Part shown: positions 38,893 to 49,455 of the stretch, piece by piece
Position numbering within the stretch: position 1 is the first letter of the stretch
How the letters are laid out: every line of letters begins with the position of its first letter
Assembly (NCBI GenBank): GCA_018806985.1
Contig: JADANN010000060.1
Location: 185,001-249,000 of the forward strand
Length of the DNA: 64,000 bases
Origin: Angiostrongylus vasorum
Taxonomy: Eukaryota; Nematoda; Chromadorea; Rhabditida; Metastrongylidae
Direction of reading: 5' to 3'
Made by a program: the position numbers and the translations under genes
Notes under the pieces: generated by a model
Databases searched by the model: none
The model's input: the letters and a program-made list of their open reading frames with translations, nothing else
Told to the model about the DNA's origin: nothing

Positions 38893-39160
38893 ATGAGAAG
38901 AACGGACGACAAATGGACGAAAAGAACAGTAGAGTGGACTCCAAGAGAATGCAAACGTCCCCCCAGGACGACCACCTACACGTTGGGCGGACGTGTTCGT
39001 AAACAAAGTTAATCAGCTGTACCCGCAGCTGCAGTTGTTTTACAGATCAAGGTACGAGACTGACAAGCGCTACCATGCTCGAACAAGACCAGCACCATGG
39101 ACTACGATTGGGAGAGAAAGGAACGAATGGCATATGTGCTGGGGTCCGCACAGCTCGTGA
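38893..39160 (+). mobile_element. RTE-type LINE, C-terminal fragment of the polyprotein
   Basis: Reads MRRTDDKWTKRTVEWTPREC-KRP, then after one extra base in a C6 run GRPPTRWADVF, PAPWTTIGRERNEW, CWGPHSS, stop. This is the conserved tail of nematode RTE reverse transcriptases (WTKR..EW.PR..KRP.GRPPTRW...RERNEW...W.P). The 3' flank GACGCACCGTCCAAGTA matches the end of the C-type elements in this window. Confidence 0.8.
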
Positions 39161-39289
39161 AGACGCACCGTCCAAGTAATTCTTGTATGGTATTACTGAA
39201 GTCCAAGTTTATGTAAAGTTTTAAGGAATGATTTGTTAATGCCCATTACGCCCATTCCGTAGTCTGAAACCGCTGCCATCTGCGAGTGC

Positions 39290-39620
39290 AGATGGTCGAC
39301 ATTCGCCATGAAGACGTTCACAGATCGTTTGGAGTGGCTTTGCAAGAGGACGCTTGCATTCTCTTGGAGTCCACTCCACTATTCTTCTAGTCAATCTATC
39401 ATCTGTTCTTCTTCTTTTGTGACCGGATCATGCGTGCTTCACTGTCAATGTATACTCTCTTGGATCCTGAAGATGCGATAGGTTTCAAGTTCTTAGCTGC
39501 TCCAGCTTGAGCTTGCGAGCGCCGGTTAAATTTCGGAAGACATCGTTCAAGCGCTTTGTGGGTGATGCGCAGATTTACTTCTTGACGTGGTTGAAGCATC
39601 ATCCCAAGTCTCTGCTGCAT
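39290..39620 (-). mobile_element. RTE-type LINE fragment, opposite orientation
   Basis: Minus strand reads LERCLPKFNRRSQAQAG, then after decay RRIVEWTPRECKRP, the same RTE tail as the copy at 38893-39160 but diverged and truncated. Both sit between the exon remnants of the dead lis-1 copy. Confidence 0.65.
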
Positions 39621-39961
39621 AACATGACACTGGGAAAACTGTTCAGTGGGAAAGGTGAACGCGGGTAATAAGTCCGTTAGTTAGTCGTTATCTTCTTCGA
39701 GAGACCCAAATACAGCCCATGCTGCTCTTCTTCTTCTGTCTAATTCCTCATGTTGTTCTCTATGCTCACTGAACCACCACGGTACACTTACGAGGTAGTA
39801 TCCACAATCAGAGAAGCATCCACTTCGATTCGTTAGCCTTCATAGCACAGGTTTTTCATGAACTCAGTCTTCGTCTTATTTATACAATGATGAACAACAA
39901 AAACATTGGGACTTTTGCAACGAACTAGATAAAAAATATGAAGAACATCGATCCGAAGTAC

Positions 39962-40260
39962 TTTTTATTTGGCACGACTCGTCATCACATCTTGTGTGCG
40001 ATCCCAGCACTTACATTCGATTCATTTTCAATTCGTCGTCCACAATGGCTTCCGAAAACTTCGCGTCTGGTTTCGGCTACTGTTTGAGGACTTGTTCTTC
40101 TTTATGAATGTCGCAGAGTGCTGGTCAAGTAGATCGACCTTGCAGTCTTGGAGATAGGAGGGATAAGGTATCCCCAACTGGATTGGAGGAGAGCGTTAGG
40201 GGGAGAGGTCGAACTAGTGCTTCCTGATCGACGGCATCAGTAACCACTGCGCTACCCCTC
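39962..40260 (-). repeat. SINE D (tRNA-headed)
   Basis: Minus strand: A-box TAGCGCAGTGG, B-box AGTTCGACCTC, then GACATTCATAAAGAAGAACA and AGCCGAAACCAGACGCGAAG. Inserted between the lis-1 remnants. Confidence 0.6.
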
Positions 40261-40261
40261 A

Positions 40262-40395
40262 CCTCGGGGGTATCGTTGGTATAGTGGGTAACAAGTGAGC
40301 TCCCGAAACTGTAATCTCGAGTTCGAACCTGGCCCACGATCTGAGTTTTGCAAATATCTCAGCATCATTGTGATTGCATATTGTAATTCTTCAAA
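40262..40395 (+). repeat. B-type SINE with tRNA-like head
   Basis: TGGTATAGTGGG (A-box) and GAGTTCGAACCTG (B-box), then ATCTGAGTTTTGCAAATATC and TCAGCATCATTGTGA. Its head abuts, head to head, the D-type SINE ending at 40260. Confidence 0.6.
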
Positions 40396-40869
40396 AAAAT
40401 GGAACGCTACAACATACCAGGCAATCATTTACACTGAAGGTCCAACTTCTGTCTCTGGTACCCATTCAGTACACTCAATGACATGTTCACTGAGAGTTGT
40501 CTCCACACTTTGACTGCAGTGAAAACCACCAGTGACTAAAAACGGAACTGTAAGCCGTAAAAGATGTTTATCAGGAAGTAAAATCGTTCGTATCTCATTG
40601 AAGTCCTCACAATACCCTTTAAATTCAAATTTTGTAGCTTTCGCAATGATGAAAAACCCTTGAAAATCCCAACGAATCCAAATGTAACACCATGTGGCAC
40701 TTCCATTAAAAAGGAGAGGCGTTTCGTTAACTAAAGTTTTTGTTGGAGATTTTCCACATACTTCAATAACAACTATGGATATTAGGGAAAAGACAGTTTT
40801 AGAAGTAAATGCTTGCAGATGCAAGTGTACAATTAAATACGTCCAGAGACTTCCTTATATTTATCCACG

Positions 40870-42445
40870 AAACCTGACAGTTCGGCGGATTTCGTCATTT
40901 TGATAGTCTAGAAAGGCAAAGTTGACTGCAATCTAGTTATCCAGTTACTGCCAAACCTCTACAGAAAAGAATGACGCCTAAATTTCAATCACATTCGGAT
41001 TACTACTCACCGGTTTCATGAGGCCTTCAATCATTCACGGAGACCAACCTCACAGGGTTTACATTGGTATGTAAGTGTTCCTCGCTGACGTTATCATTCT
41101 GCGATATTGCACGAGATCACGCGTTATAACAACGCAGTCTTCCCAGCGGTAGATCTTTCAATAATTCAAATTTATCCACCATGCCTCGAGGATTTTGCGC
41201 GTTGAAGTTTTTAGATTTCTGTGCAAGATTAGCGACTTCTATTTCAAAATTTTCGCCGTCATTTCTGTTTCTTATGGGAGCCAAGCGGAGTGTTCTGTTT
41301 AACTTTAAGTTTACCGACTAGATGTTCTTTTTATACGAACACAGAATGCTCCATCTGTTTCGCCAATGTAGCTGTCCCCGCACTCTTTACAAGAGACCAG
41401 ATAAACCGTACTCGAACTCATGCAATCACACTCTTTACCGTTTGTGCATATTATACAATTCAGTACTGTGGCATGGGCGGTCCTACAGGAGGATATGAAG
41501 TAGCTGACGTCTGAGAGTGCTCGATGATATTTCAACTACTGCTACCAACTTCTCCAAACCGCCCTTCTAAACCAACTTTTTAAAGCTGTAATTATTCCAT
41601 TTGAAACGAAAGGCAGGATAAACGGGACGTAATTCTCGCTGGAATTACCGCTAGCGGCATAGTTTTTTCCCTTGATCCTATCCCTACCCAACAAATTGTT
41701 TTGGAATGATTTTTACTATCCACCACCTTCTTCTAAGCATCTTTCGAACTGCAGTTGAACTGCAGAATAAGTTTTGTTTCTGGGAAACTTCAAAGACTGG
41801 AATCTCAGACGTCGAAGCAGCATTTTCAACGAGTCCACTTTAGCGACAAGACTTGAATGTAATGCAGCAGAAACGGTTAGAACATTAATGAAATGTGGAT
41901 TAAAGGAAATACTGACGAATGCGCAGTGCGATGTTGGTTTCAAAATTTCGTCCTAGCGAATTCGACCTTCAAGGTGACAAAGGTTGCGAACTTCCTTCTG
42001 CTTCTGACGATAATGGACTTAAGGCATTCCTGCAAGCAAATACATGCACAGTTGTTTCGAAGCTTGCAGAGGAAATCGGTGCAATCTTCTCAACTGCTTT
42101 GGAAAATTTAAGCAGGTTGGAATGTCGAAGAAGCTTGGCAAATGGACGTCGTGCTAACGGAATAACAATGAAAAAATCTCCGTTTTGAAGTATCGTTGAC
42201 AATGACTTTGCGCAACAACAACCTGTGTCTTGATGGTATTGTGATGAGCGACAAAAGATGAATCCTCCATAACTATGAGCGGTAACTGGCACAGTGGATG
42301 TGCCGACATCAAACTTCGGAGCAAGTCCCAATGCTGAAATTGCACCAGAAGGTTTCGTTGACCGTTCGACGATCTGGTTGTTGATACAAAACCTTCCACG
42401 TCTTCGCCCAGCACAGGTCAAAGGAAGCGGATTAATTCTCTCCAT
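40870..42445 (-). mobile_element. Penelope-like element relic with GIY-YIG motif
   Basis: At 41535-41311 the minus strand encodes CIICTNGKECDC, VYLVSCKECGDSYIGETDG and CVRIK, the GIY-YIG core of PLE endonucleases (VYL...C..CGD.YIGETGR). With frameshifts it continues through LKVKQNTPLGSHKK, DGENFEIEV and ARKILEAWWI-like text to about 41161. Upstream, 42445-41969, a long open frame includes LGLAPKFDVGTSTVP, loosely like PLE N-terminal motifs; the reverse transcriptase is not readable. A decayed hammerhead-like core lies at 40925-40875. Confidence 0.65.
40875..40925 (-). ncRNA. Degenerate hammerhead-like motif
   Basis: Minus strand ...CCGCCGAACTGTCAGG resembles the GCCGAAACGTCAGG segment at 56.5 kb. 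Found only because it follows the PLE relic at 41.2-41.5 kb. Confidence 0.25.
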
Positions 42446-43171
42446 GACGACGTGCAGCTAAATGTCGCACTACGGCAGCTGTAAAGGTTGAACGAGCTGA
42501 GCTACGAAACTTTGCCTCATCCACCATACTTTCTAGACCTCTCGGCTACTGTACCAACTACCACTTGTTCAAGCATATCGACAACTTCATATTCCAAAAA
42601 TGTCTGTTATAAAGCTGAGACCAGAAACCACCCTCAACAACTTCAACTCCAGAGTTCTATGCAACCAGAGTAAACAAGCTCGTTTCTCGTTTGCACAAAA
42701 TGTGGATTCTATGTATCCTATTTCAATTAATAAAGTTTGATCTGAGCAGAGATATGCCACCTCAAAACTACGCATTAAACTCGTGAATCAATTTCCGAAC
42801 GTCCTAATATCTTGCGGTTTCTACCTAGAACGAAACTGACTATTATATTGTATACTCGACTGAACCTACTGTGATTTGTAAAACAACTGCATCTACAAGT
42901 ACAGCTGTTTCACTTTAGCTACGAACACGTGCGCTCAACGTGTAGGTGGTCAGTCTAGGTGACGCAGTTATTCTCGTGAACCCATGTGGTCTATGTATCT
43001 GAAAGTATTTTTGAAAGAAGTGGTTAATTTTTTGATTGACAGAACTAATAAGATAAGCCGATAGTTCGAATTCGTCTTCGGAAACGTCGACGACCAACTG
43101 TAATACTTGTTTTACACTCACTACTATAAATGACGTTAAAAGTGACAGTTTTATCTACCTTTATCTTATCT

Positions 43172-43432
43172 CTACCATAAAAGATAAAAGGATAAAGCTC
43201 TCGACGTTGATCAATCCCCTGAGGGATGCGCCATGCATTCGACCTCAACAGCCATCTTTAGAGCTGACTGAATGCACATCTGGCCTATACAATGACACGC
43301 GGTGGCTTAATGGTGTATCGAGATGTACTACTATCTTCCCAGACAAGTACGGTACCAGTTTGCCGACTCCGGAGAGATGGAAGGCTTGGTGGGCCTGGGG
43401 CGTGGGGATGGATCTCATGTGTATTGCAGGAA
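43172..43432 (-). repeat. SINE A copy, head truncated
   Basis: Tail CATAAAAGATAAAAGGATAA at left, core GACAAGTACGGTACCAGTTT, ending in GTGTATTGCAGG; the A-box end is missing. Confidence 0.75.
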
Positions 43433-43619
43433 ATTTATTGAAATATGAAATATAAATGGACGATGAATACATTAGTAATTGATGTAGAACAGTTACTCTT
43501 TCATTGATTTCGTGGACTCTTAATGAAATCCCTGCTATCAGACACATAGAAAGTCGCAGTTAAGGGCTTTCGCCAGAAAATTTCCTTCCTTGGAAGAAAA
43601 GAAAAGAAAACAAAACAAA

Positions 43620-44520
43620 ACAAAAACTTAATCCGACGGCGAGTGGGCGTGCGTGTGTGGTCTTTCGCCGCATTTTTCTGTTGCTGCAGCGCAGGAAATC
43701 GCAGCAGAGCATCTTTGCGTACACCGATGATCTGTGGTCTTCGACTAGATGTGCTCCTCGTTGTCATCACATTGAATACCGATCGGCACTGTTCTACTTT
43801 CTCTTCTCCTGCACCTGGGAACTCGTTCAACATCGTCTGGTTTCATCGAATCAAACATCAGAAATTCTTTGTCATTGGTTGCTCTCTCAACAAATGTTTT
43901 CCATACATTTGACACAGCGATCCTCATTTTTGTTCTTTCGTTGTGGATTCTTCAGCTTTTGTTTTTTATGACGAACGGGACAACTATTTCGCTTTTTCGC
44001 AACACGCCACTATTCGTCATTCTCAGGGCTTAGCAGTAATGTTTCCGTTATCAGTGCTTCCCGTCAACGATTCATTTCATTCAAGAGCATAACATCATAT
44101 TGCATATACAGTTGGTCTTTCCTAAGCAGTACCTCATTCAATAACTGGCTATGTCGTCCGTTCAGACCAGCTAGTGCTGCGCGAGACCCATCGTTTTTCT
44201 GCCATCAATCGATTAGTGGTGTGCCCCGACGATGTACTCTGTTCTGGTGTCGGTGCTTCGATGTTTATATCTTGACTCGAGTCCTTTCCACGCAAACAGA
44301 CATACACACACACACACGCACATACACACACAGATATACGTGCTTATATACACACACATGCATACACAGACATGCACACACATACACATAGACGTACACA
44401 GGCATACATGCAAATACACACGCATTTTCATTCCGTCCAGTTTTCTATGGAATTTAATCGCACCATTTCCACCATGCACCTCTTCCACCACGCTCTCATT
44501 TTCCCATGCACCCATATAGG
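43620..44520 (-). other. Coding-like minus-strand stretches around a CA repeat
   Basis: Three pieces read like protein: GAWENESVVEEVHGGNGAIK (44500-44425), DSSQDINIEAPTPEQSTSSG to a stop near 44149, and WKTFVERATNDKEFLMFDSM (43900-43840). The CA repeat at 44297-44425 would be an intron. No family recognised and splice sites are poor; may be an old gene relic. Confidence 0.2.
44297..44425. repeat. CA-rich simple repeat
   Basis: ACATACACACACACACACGC and related steps, flanked by coding-like minus-strand sequence on both sides. Confidence 0.85.
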
Positions 44521-45294
44521 CCATTTGTTAAACTCCCGCACTACGAACTTATAACCGTACACACTAATCTCGTAATAATTCCCACAACCGACTTTCTGTT
44601 AATCTCTGCATTGATCAGATAATTCTCGATATCCTTGTTGAACAAACAGAGATAATACTTTACTCTTTATTCCGGTAAACTCTAGTCTCGATTTCACGAA
44701 TGTCGTTGATGGCGCTTCTTTACCGACATCAAACATGCCAGATATCCATCCGTCCATACGTCTGTTTGAAATTAGCGTCTGTTTGAACTACGGTTGACTA
44801 GACCTCCATCTGCTGATGATTGTCTGCAGACGATAAGAGTGGATCCAATGACTTCATCGGTTTGTTATTATACAATTAGTAATGTTCCATTGTGATACTT
44901 ATGTTTCCGAGGGTGTTTTTTATGTGTTGCGATGTTTGCTCATGAACGGTCTAATGGTTATCGCTGAAAGAAGCCGCTTTTACCATCGTTCATTCGTTTC
45001 TAACGACTTTCCATCGAGCTTTTTCTTCCGTCTTTATCGTTGTTGCGTAAAGCACCATGTTCACACAGTGCTGCATATTATCTGTGCTCAGTTTTACCTG
45101 TTATACATCACTTCTGCGGCGATTGAATTGAACTAATCTCGTGTTAACTACGAGCAATAAGTGTTTGTCATGTATGATGTGTTCGATAGAATTACAAGAG
45201 TTCTAATAGTGTAAATTCACAGAAAACCGTCTCGTGAACGGCATGAGTGGACCAGAGAATGATGACAGACTAACGGAAAACGTGAAACTGCCGC

Positions 45295-45325
45295 CGTTAT
45301 TCAGACGTCTCTCTCATCAGGGTAG
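45295..45325 (-). ncRNA. Hammerhead-like core with intact CTGATGA
   Basis: CTGATGA at 45320-45314, a short AGA-GACG-TCT hairpin, then GAA at 45302-45300. The family terminus is not seen. Could be chance. Confidence 0.25.
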
Positions 45326-45599
45326 CTCGTTTGCGTGAGTGTTAGAATGTACTATTTGCTAGTAGCAGTATTGTTTTGAATTTAAGATCTGTCATCGAGA
45401 ACTGATTTTATGAATCAATTGGTTGTCAATATCTGATTGTCGTCGTGTTTACATATTCGTGACAGTATGCATTGATCTCAACACATGCAGTGCAAGAATA
45501 ATGGCCGCTTTCGTGTTTAAATCAGGACGTCAGTTTATAGTGAACATTGCTAGTTAGAAAAAGGAACCAGTAGAATTGATGTATGTTTAATAATAGATT

Positions 45600-45851
45600 T
45601 TAGAGTTTTTCATTCTGGCAAAATGATCCTGATTCTCTGGAGCGGACGACACGTTTTTTTTCTTGCTTCTTTCCACCAAGCGGATTTTTTGTCATGCTGG
45701 TCGTCATGAAATTGTCCATTAATTTGTCGGTGATACTTATGAGTACCGCGTTTGTATTGAAAATATTACAGACCTTGGTTCCGTTCTTGATTCTTTCTTC
45801 AATTTTAATTCCACACAAGTTGAAGCCTGAACGCCCTGTTTTTTCATGCAT
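45600..45851 (-). mobile_element. Possible Penelope-like element remnant
   Basis: An 83-codon frame contains EKTGRSGFN and KNPLGGKKQEKK, weakly like the GETGR and NTPLGSHKKQK motifs of the PLE relics here. A CTGATGA...GAA hammerhead-like core lies about 280 bases further along the minus strand (45325-45295). Identification is tentative. Confidence 0.25.
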
Positions 45852-46639
45852 AGCTTTACTTCGGTGGACCCAGGTGACGTTTATGAAAGCTTACTAAGTT
45901 TTTGACGCTTCAACTGTTTTGCCTAACGAACAGTCATCGTTAGTTGTCGAGAAAAGCCAGCTTCGCCACGAATTCGTTAGAGACCTCGGATATTCTGCCG
46001 ACAACGTAAGCGTAAAAAAGAATCTCAGGAACGCACCGTAAATGTTTAGACGGCAAGTTCTCGCCGTTTTTCCCGAGATGATTCATTTTCTAATGAGATA
46101 TATTTTACTGATATCTGCGGACATTTACATCGATTTCAACCCAAGCCCTGTGAGATGGTTTAGTCGTCGTGAGATGTTCACCGCTTCTGCACCGTTTCAC
46201 ATTCTGATGATAATACTCAGGTTTTCTTGTAGCTTTTAACATTTACAACAATTTTCACTTCTGGAGTACAATCTTCACTACGGATACTGGTTGTTTTGGA
46301 AATGATAGCTTCTGGCTGAGCACTCATTGGATTTAAATGTAACGTTTTGAAATAGTGAGGAAGCAATGTAGGATACGATAATAAACAATGTAGCGTCACC
46401 TTATGAATATTAATGCATTTTACAATGACGATGGACGGAAAAAGAAATAAAAAAGACTTGTTCTTTGCTTCCGTTATCCGATAATGGATGTGCAGTAATT
46501 TATTCTATCTGTCATGAAACATAGGGCGAAGCGCTAGTTTCGAACAGTTTATCAATGTACCTGTTAGAATTTGAAGCAGATGAAGTGGGTAATAGTGGAC
46601 TACTGTTATGTTCACAATGTAGTACTTCTTTATTTACTG

Positions 46640-46772
46640 CCTATTCATTTTTTCATGGCAGGGTATGATGTAATATATAACCACAATTATGCTAAGATAT
46701 TTGCAAAACTCCATACCGCGGATGTCTACGGTGAGGATCGAACCCACTACTACCTTTTGCGGGGCTGACATG
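46640..46772 (-). repeat. Element B, partial
   Basis: Minus strand GTGGGTTCGATCCTCACCG is an intact B-box; then TTTTGCAAATATCTTAGCAT and CCTGCCATGAAAAAATG tail. Confidence 0.65.
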
Positions 46773-46854
46773 TTACCGTTAGATAATATTATTGTACATT
46801 TATACATGTTCTTATGACCTGCTATTCTTGAAGTGATGCGAGGTTGGTACAAGT

Positions 46855-46905
46855 TGTCGTTGTCGTTGTTGTTGTTGTTGTTGTTACTGTTATTGTTGTT
46901 GCTGT
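46855..46905. repeat. (TTG)n microsatellite
   Basis: GTTGTTGTTGTTGTTGTT with few interruptions, next to a hammerhead-like motif. Confidence 0.9.
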
Positions 46906-46917
46906 GGTTCGATGGCA

Positions 46918-46960
46918 GACGTTTCGGCGACTTCGCCTTCTTCACAGCCGTTTGTTACGT
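46918..46960 (-). ncRNA. Hammerhead-like motif with perfect stem II
   Basis: Minus strand CTGTGAAGA, then GGCGAAGTCGCC (perfect hairpin at 46937-46926), then GAAACGTC. It abuts the TTG-repeat tract at 46855-46905. Confidence 0.4.
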
Positions 46961-49420
46961 GTGAGGCCACCCGTGTGTTGTTCACGTGGGATGACAAGTA
47001 CAGTTATTGCACAGCATTTATTATTGTACAATTATGGGACTAGTTTTTCATATGGTTCCTATTTCCATGCCGTCCATGGACAAACGATTCTGCAATCTCC
47101 TATGACAGTTGGGCCGAAGTGCTCCTAGGTCTTCGTGGCGGACAGTGGTCATTTTCATGGTTCGTAGAAGGTTTTCGTCGACTTTCGGCAAAAACATACC
47201 ATACGAGTGACGACAGGATTTTCTAATGACAGTTTTACCTTATCTAGATCTTTGCTCGTGGCACTTGTACTCCGTTGGAACGTTCAATTCATAACGCCCG
47301 GTGTGGACTGTATAGTGTCCATACGCGATTGGACCAGGAGACCGTATGAACACCACAGTGTGCATTTTTAGTTCAGTGCGTTACAGAACCTCTTAACTGC
47401 ACTACATATGCTACTCATTCGGTAGCTATTGGAATGCACGTCAAAATAGTAGGTGTGAGACCAGGAAAAATATTCTCTACATTTGATGATTTACGGACAT
47501 TTTTCTTTTGAGAAAATTCACAGACTGATGATTTGATTAGCGGCCAACTGTCATTTCATCTTAATCACTAGGTTCATTGTAGGGAATGTGCGACTGTAAA
47601 AAACGCATGCATTGACTACATATAGGTTGCAAAATGCTCCCAAGTGTTTGCAATGTATTTGCATAGTGAACCATAGTAATATACAGTAAATAGTAGCGTA
47701 CACATCATTCGTACTCATAGAATCAGAAAACCAGAAATTTGGCAGCGGACGAGACATTGGTCGGATTTCATCCGGAGAGCCACGCGCCTTCGTTATCGGT
47801 TGATGTGTGTCTTAGTTCGACACCCAAAGCTCCATCACCAATGTGAGCCAGTAAGCATAAAATGGCGAAATGACTATGAAGAGTTGAAAAAAAGCGCCTT
47901 GAAAAAATCTATAGTTATGCTCATCTCTTCAGACATAACTCGGTCATAACGTTTTGAACGTATATCCCTTTTATTTCATTTGACAAAAATGACCTTCATA
48001 GAATATTTGAATCAGCTATACTCTAATTGTACAACACGTTTGAACTATTACCTGGAAGTGGTAAGCATATCGTACAGGAGTTCGTTGTAATTGGGATACC
48101 AAAGTGGGTTCTTAGCAACGTGAAGATCAGATGACAATATCAAAATGATGCAAGTAGAAAGTTGTAGTCACTACTAGTATCTAATTACAGCCGTATTTCA
48201 ACAGTGCTTCGGCATTCCTTTCGGATACCAGATCGGTCAACAGGAGGTGTTCGTTCAACTAGAGAAAAAGAGGATCTCGATTGGGAGAATATTCAAAAGG
48301 TTAGGGTATCCATGATTTTCAGGATATTTATTGTGATAACAAACTAGTATCTAACATCATTGTTGTCACATTCGAGTCACATATTTTCAAAACTACGTTT
48401 TTTTCTATTTCGAAAACAAATTGAAGCCTATCATAGCGTTGGTAGTCTGTGCTTTTTTTTCTTGGTCGTCAATATAAGCCTATTTTGTGATACTCACAGA
48501 GTGATGCTGTTACTGCGAGCCTGACAAATGGTTTTGTTGTCGTTGAGTTAATTAAATAAACATGGAAGGAAAATGGAGTTTTTAATCGGAACACTCCTGT
48601 CAAGAGCAGATCACTGAATGGAGTAGAGAGAAGGGTTTCTTTACAAAATTTAAGTAGTCGTATATCCAGATTCGGTTTTACAATTCTGTTGACATCTGCT
48701 CGATTTGGTGGATGGGATATAAAAAGCGTCAACAATTTTAACAAGACTATTTTGATGTTGTCGAAAGAGATTTCTGTATATTCGGATTTGATTATGTAGT
48801 GAAATGTAGTGTTGTAATTCGGATTGTTCTCCTAACCCGGTTTCGATCGGTCAGTACCAGCCGATTAACAAGTCTCACTTGCACTTAGCAGCACCAGTTT
48901 ATGCATAGATTGTATTATGTTTCGACTTATTTGGTGAATCTAAACAAATGGTGGAAAATAGATCGCCAAACGGCTCGTACCGTTTTGTTAGTGATGTTCA
49001 AAATTTATGCTCTGCATGATATGTTTGTCATGTAAATGAGCAAGAATTCTATACATTACGATCAGATGAGTCATATAATTGAATTCATCGTGGCAAGAAT
49101 CGCAATACTAGCTGGTTTACTTCATTTGTAGTTCCTTCAATGCGTAAATGTTGAAGAGAGTGATGAATGATTGAAGCACCCACTCCCCTTTTAGGCTCGT
49201 ATCGATTTTCCCTCACCTACTGCCATTCTACTCTATATATCCTTGTTAATCCGGCACAGAAGATCTTATTTTTATCGTGTGTGTTAAACACATTATAGAG
49301 AATTCATTAACTTATTTTGCTCAAGGAGTTACTAGTGTTTCAAATGCGGTATTTCTTTTTTCGTAACGCCACGAACATGTTTTTTCTTTTTTCTGTTTTC
49401 CCATGTGCATTGCAAAATAT
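46960..49420. other. No recognisable feature upstream of the TBC1D24-like gene
   Basis: AT-rich; any promoter of the gene would lie here, but no clear motif stands out. Confidence 0.45.
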
Positions 49421-49423
49421 TTA

Positions 49424-49433
49424 ATTGCTTTAG
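49424..49433 (+). promoter_or_regulatory. Candidate trans-splice acceptor of the TBC1D24-like mRNA
   Basis: TTGCTTTAG ends at 49433, 22 bases before the ATG at 49456. Position and sequence fit a nematode spliced-leader acceptor; no SL RNA gene is in the window. Confidence 0.4.
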
Positions 49434-49455
49434 TTTAAGGTTGAGGTTATTTATA

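Larger units (their letters stand above)
38365..40513 (-). pseudogene. lis-1: Decayed lis-1 (PAFAH1B1) WD40 gene copy, two exon remnants
   Basis: LIS1 is a WD40-propeller regulator of cytoplasmic dynein. Two minus-strand remnants survive. Remnant 1, 40513-40429, follows an intact TTTTCACTGCAG acceptor: it gives KVW, then a small deletion, then TTLSEHVIECTEWVPETEV (LIS1 ELREHEHVVECISWAPE). Remnant 2, 38599-38365: SRYRKVQI, stop, DASTGTSMFSLIGCVN, stop, VRGLRFHP, then after a frameshift KFLVSVADEKTLRVWDVAQK and HQHSVTSV (LIS1 KTIKMWDVSTG, GHDNWVRGVLFH, GGKFILSCADDKTLRVWD, HEHFVTS). Both stops replace invariant Trp codons (TGG to TAG), and the frameshift is one extra C in a CCCCC run. Introns are kept, so this is a decayed gene duplicate, not a processed copy. 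D- and B-type SINEs and two RTE fragments lie between the remnants. N-terminal exons were not found. Confidence 0.82.

Noticed and set aside
40262..40335. tRNA gene
   Set aside because: Same reasons: tRNA-like head joined to a SINE body.
40530..40824. N-terminal part of a 131-codon minus frame
   Set aside because: Only its last 28 or so codons match LIS1 after a splice acceptor; the rest is intron.
49410..49455. Spliced-leader RNA gene
   Set aside because: TTTAATTG and TTTAAGGTTGAG only vaguely recall SL1; no donor or Sm site follows.
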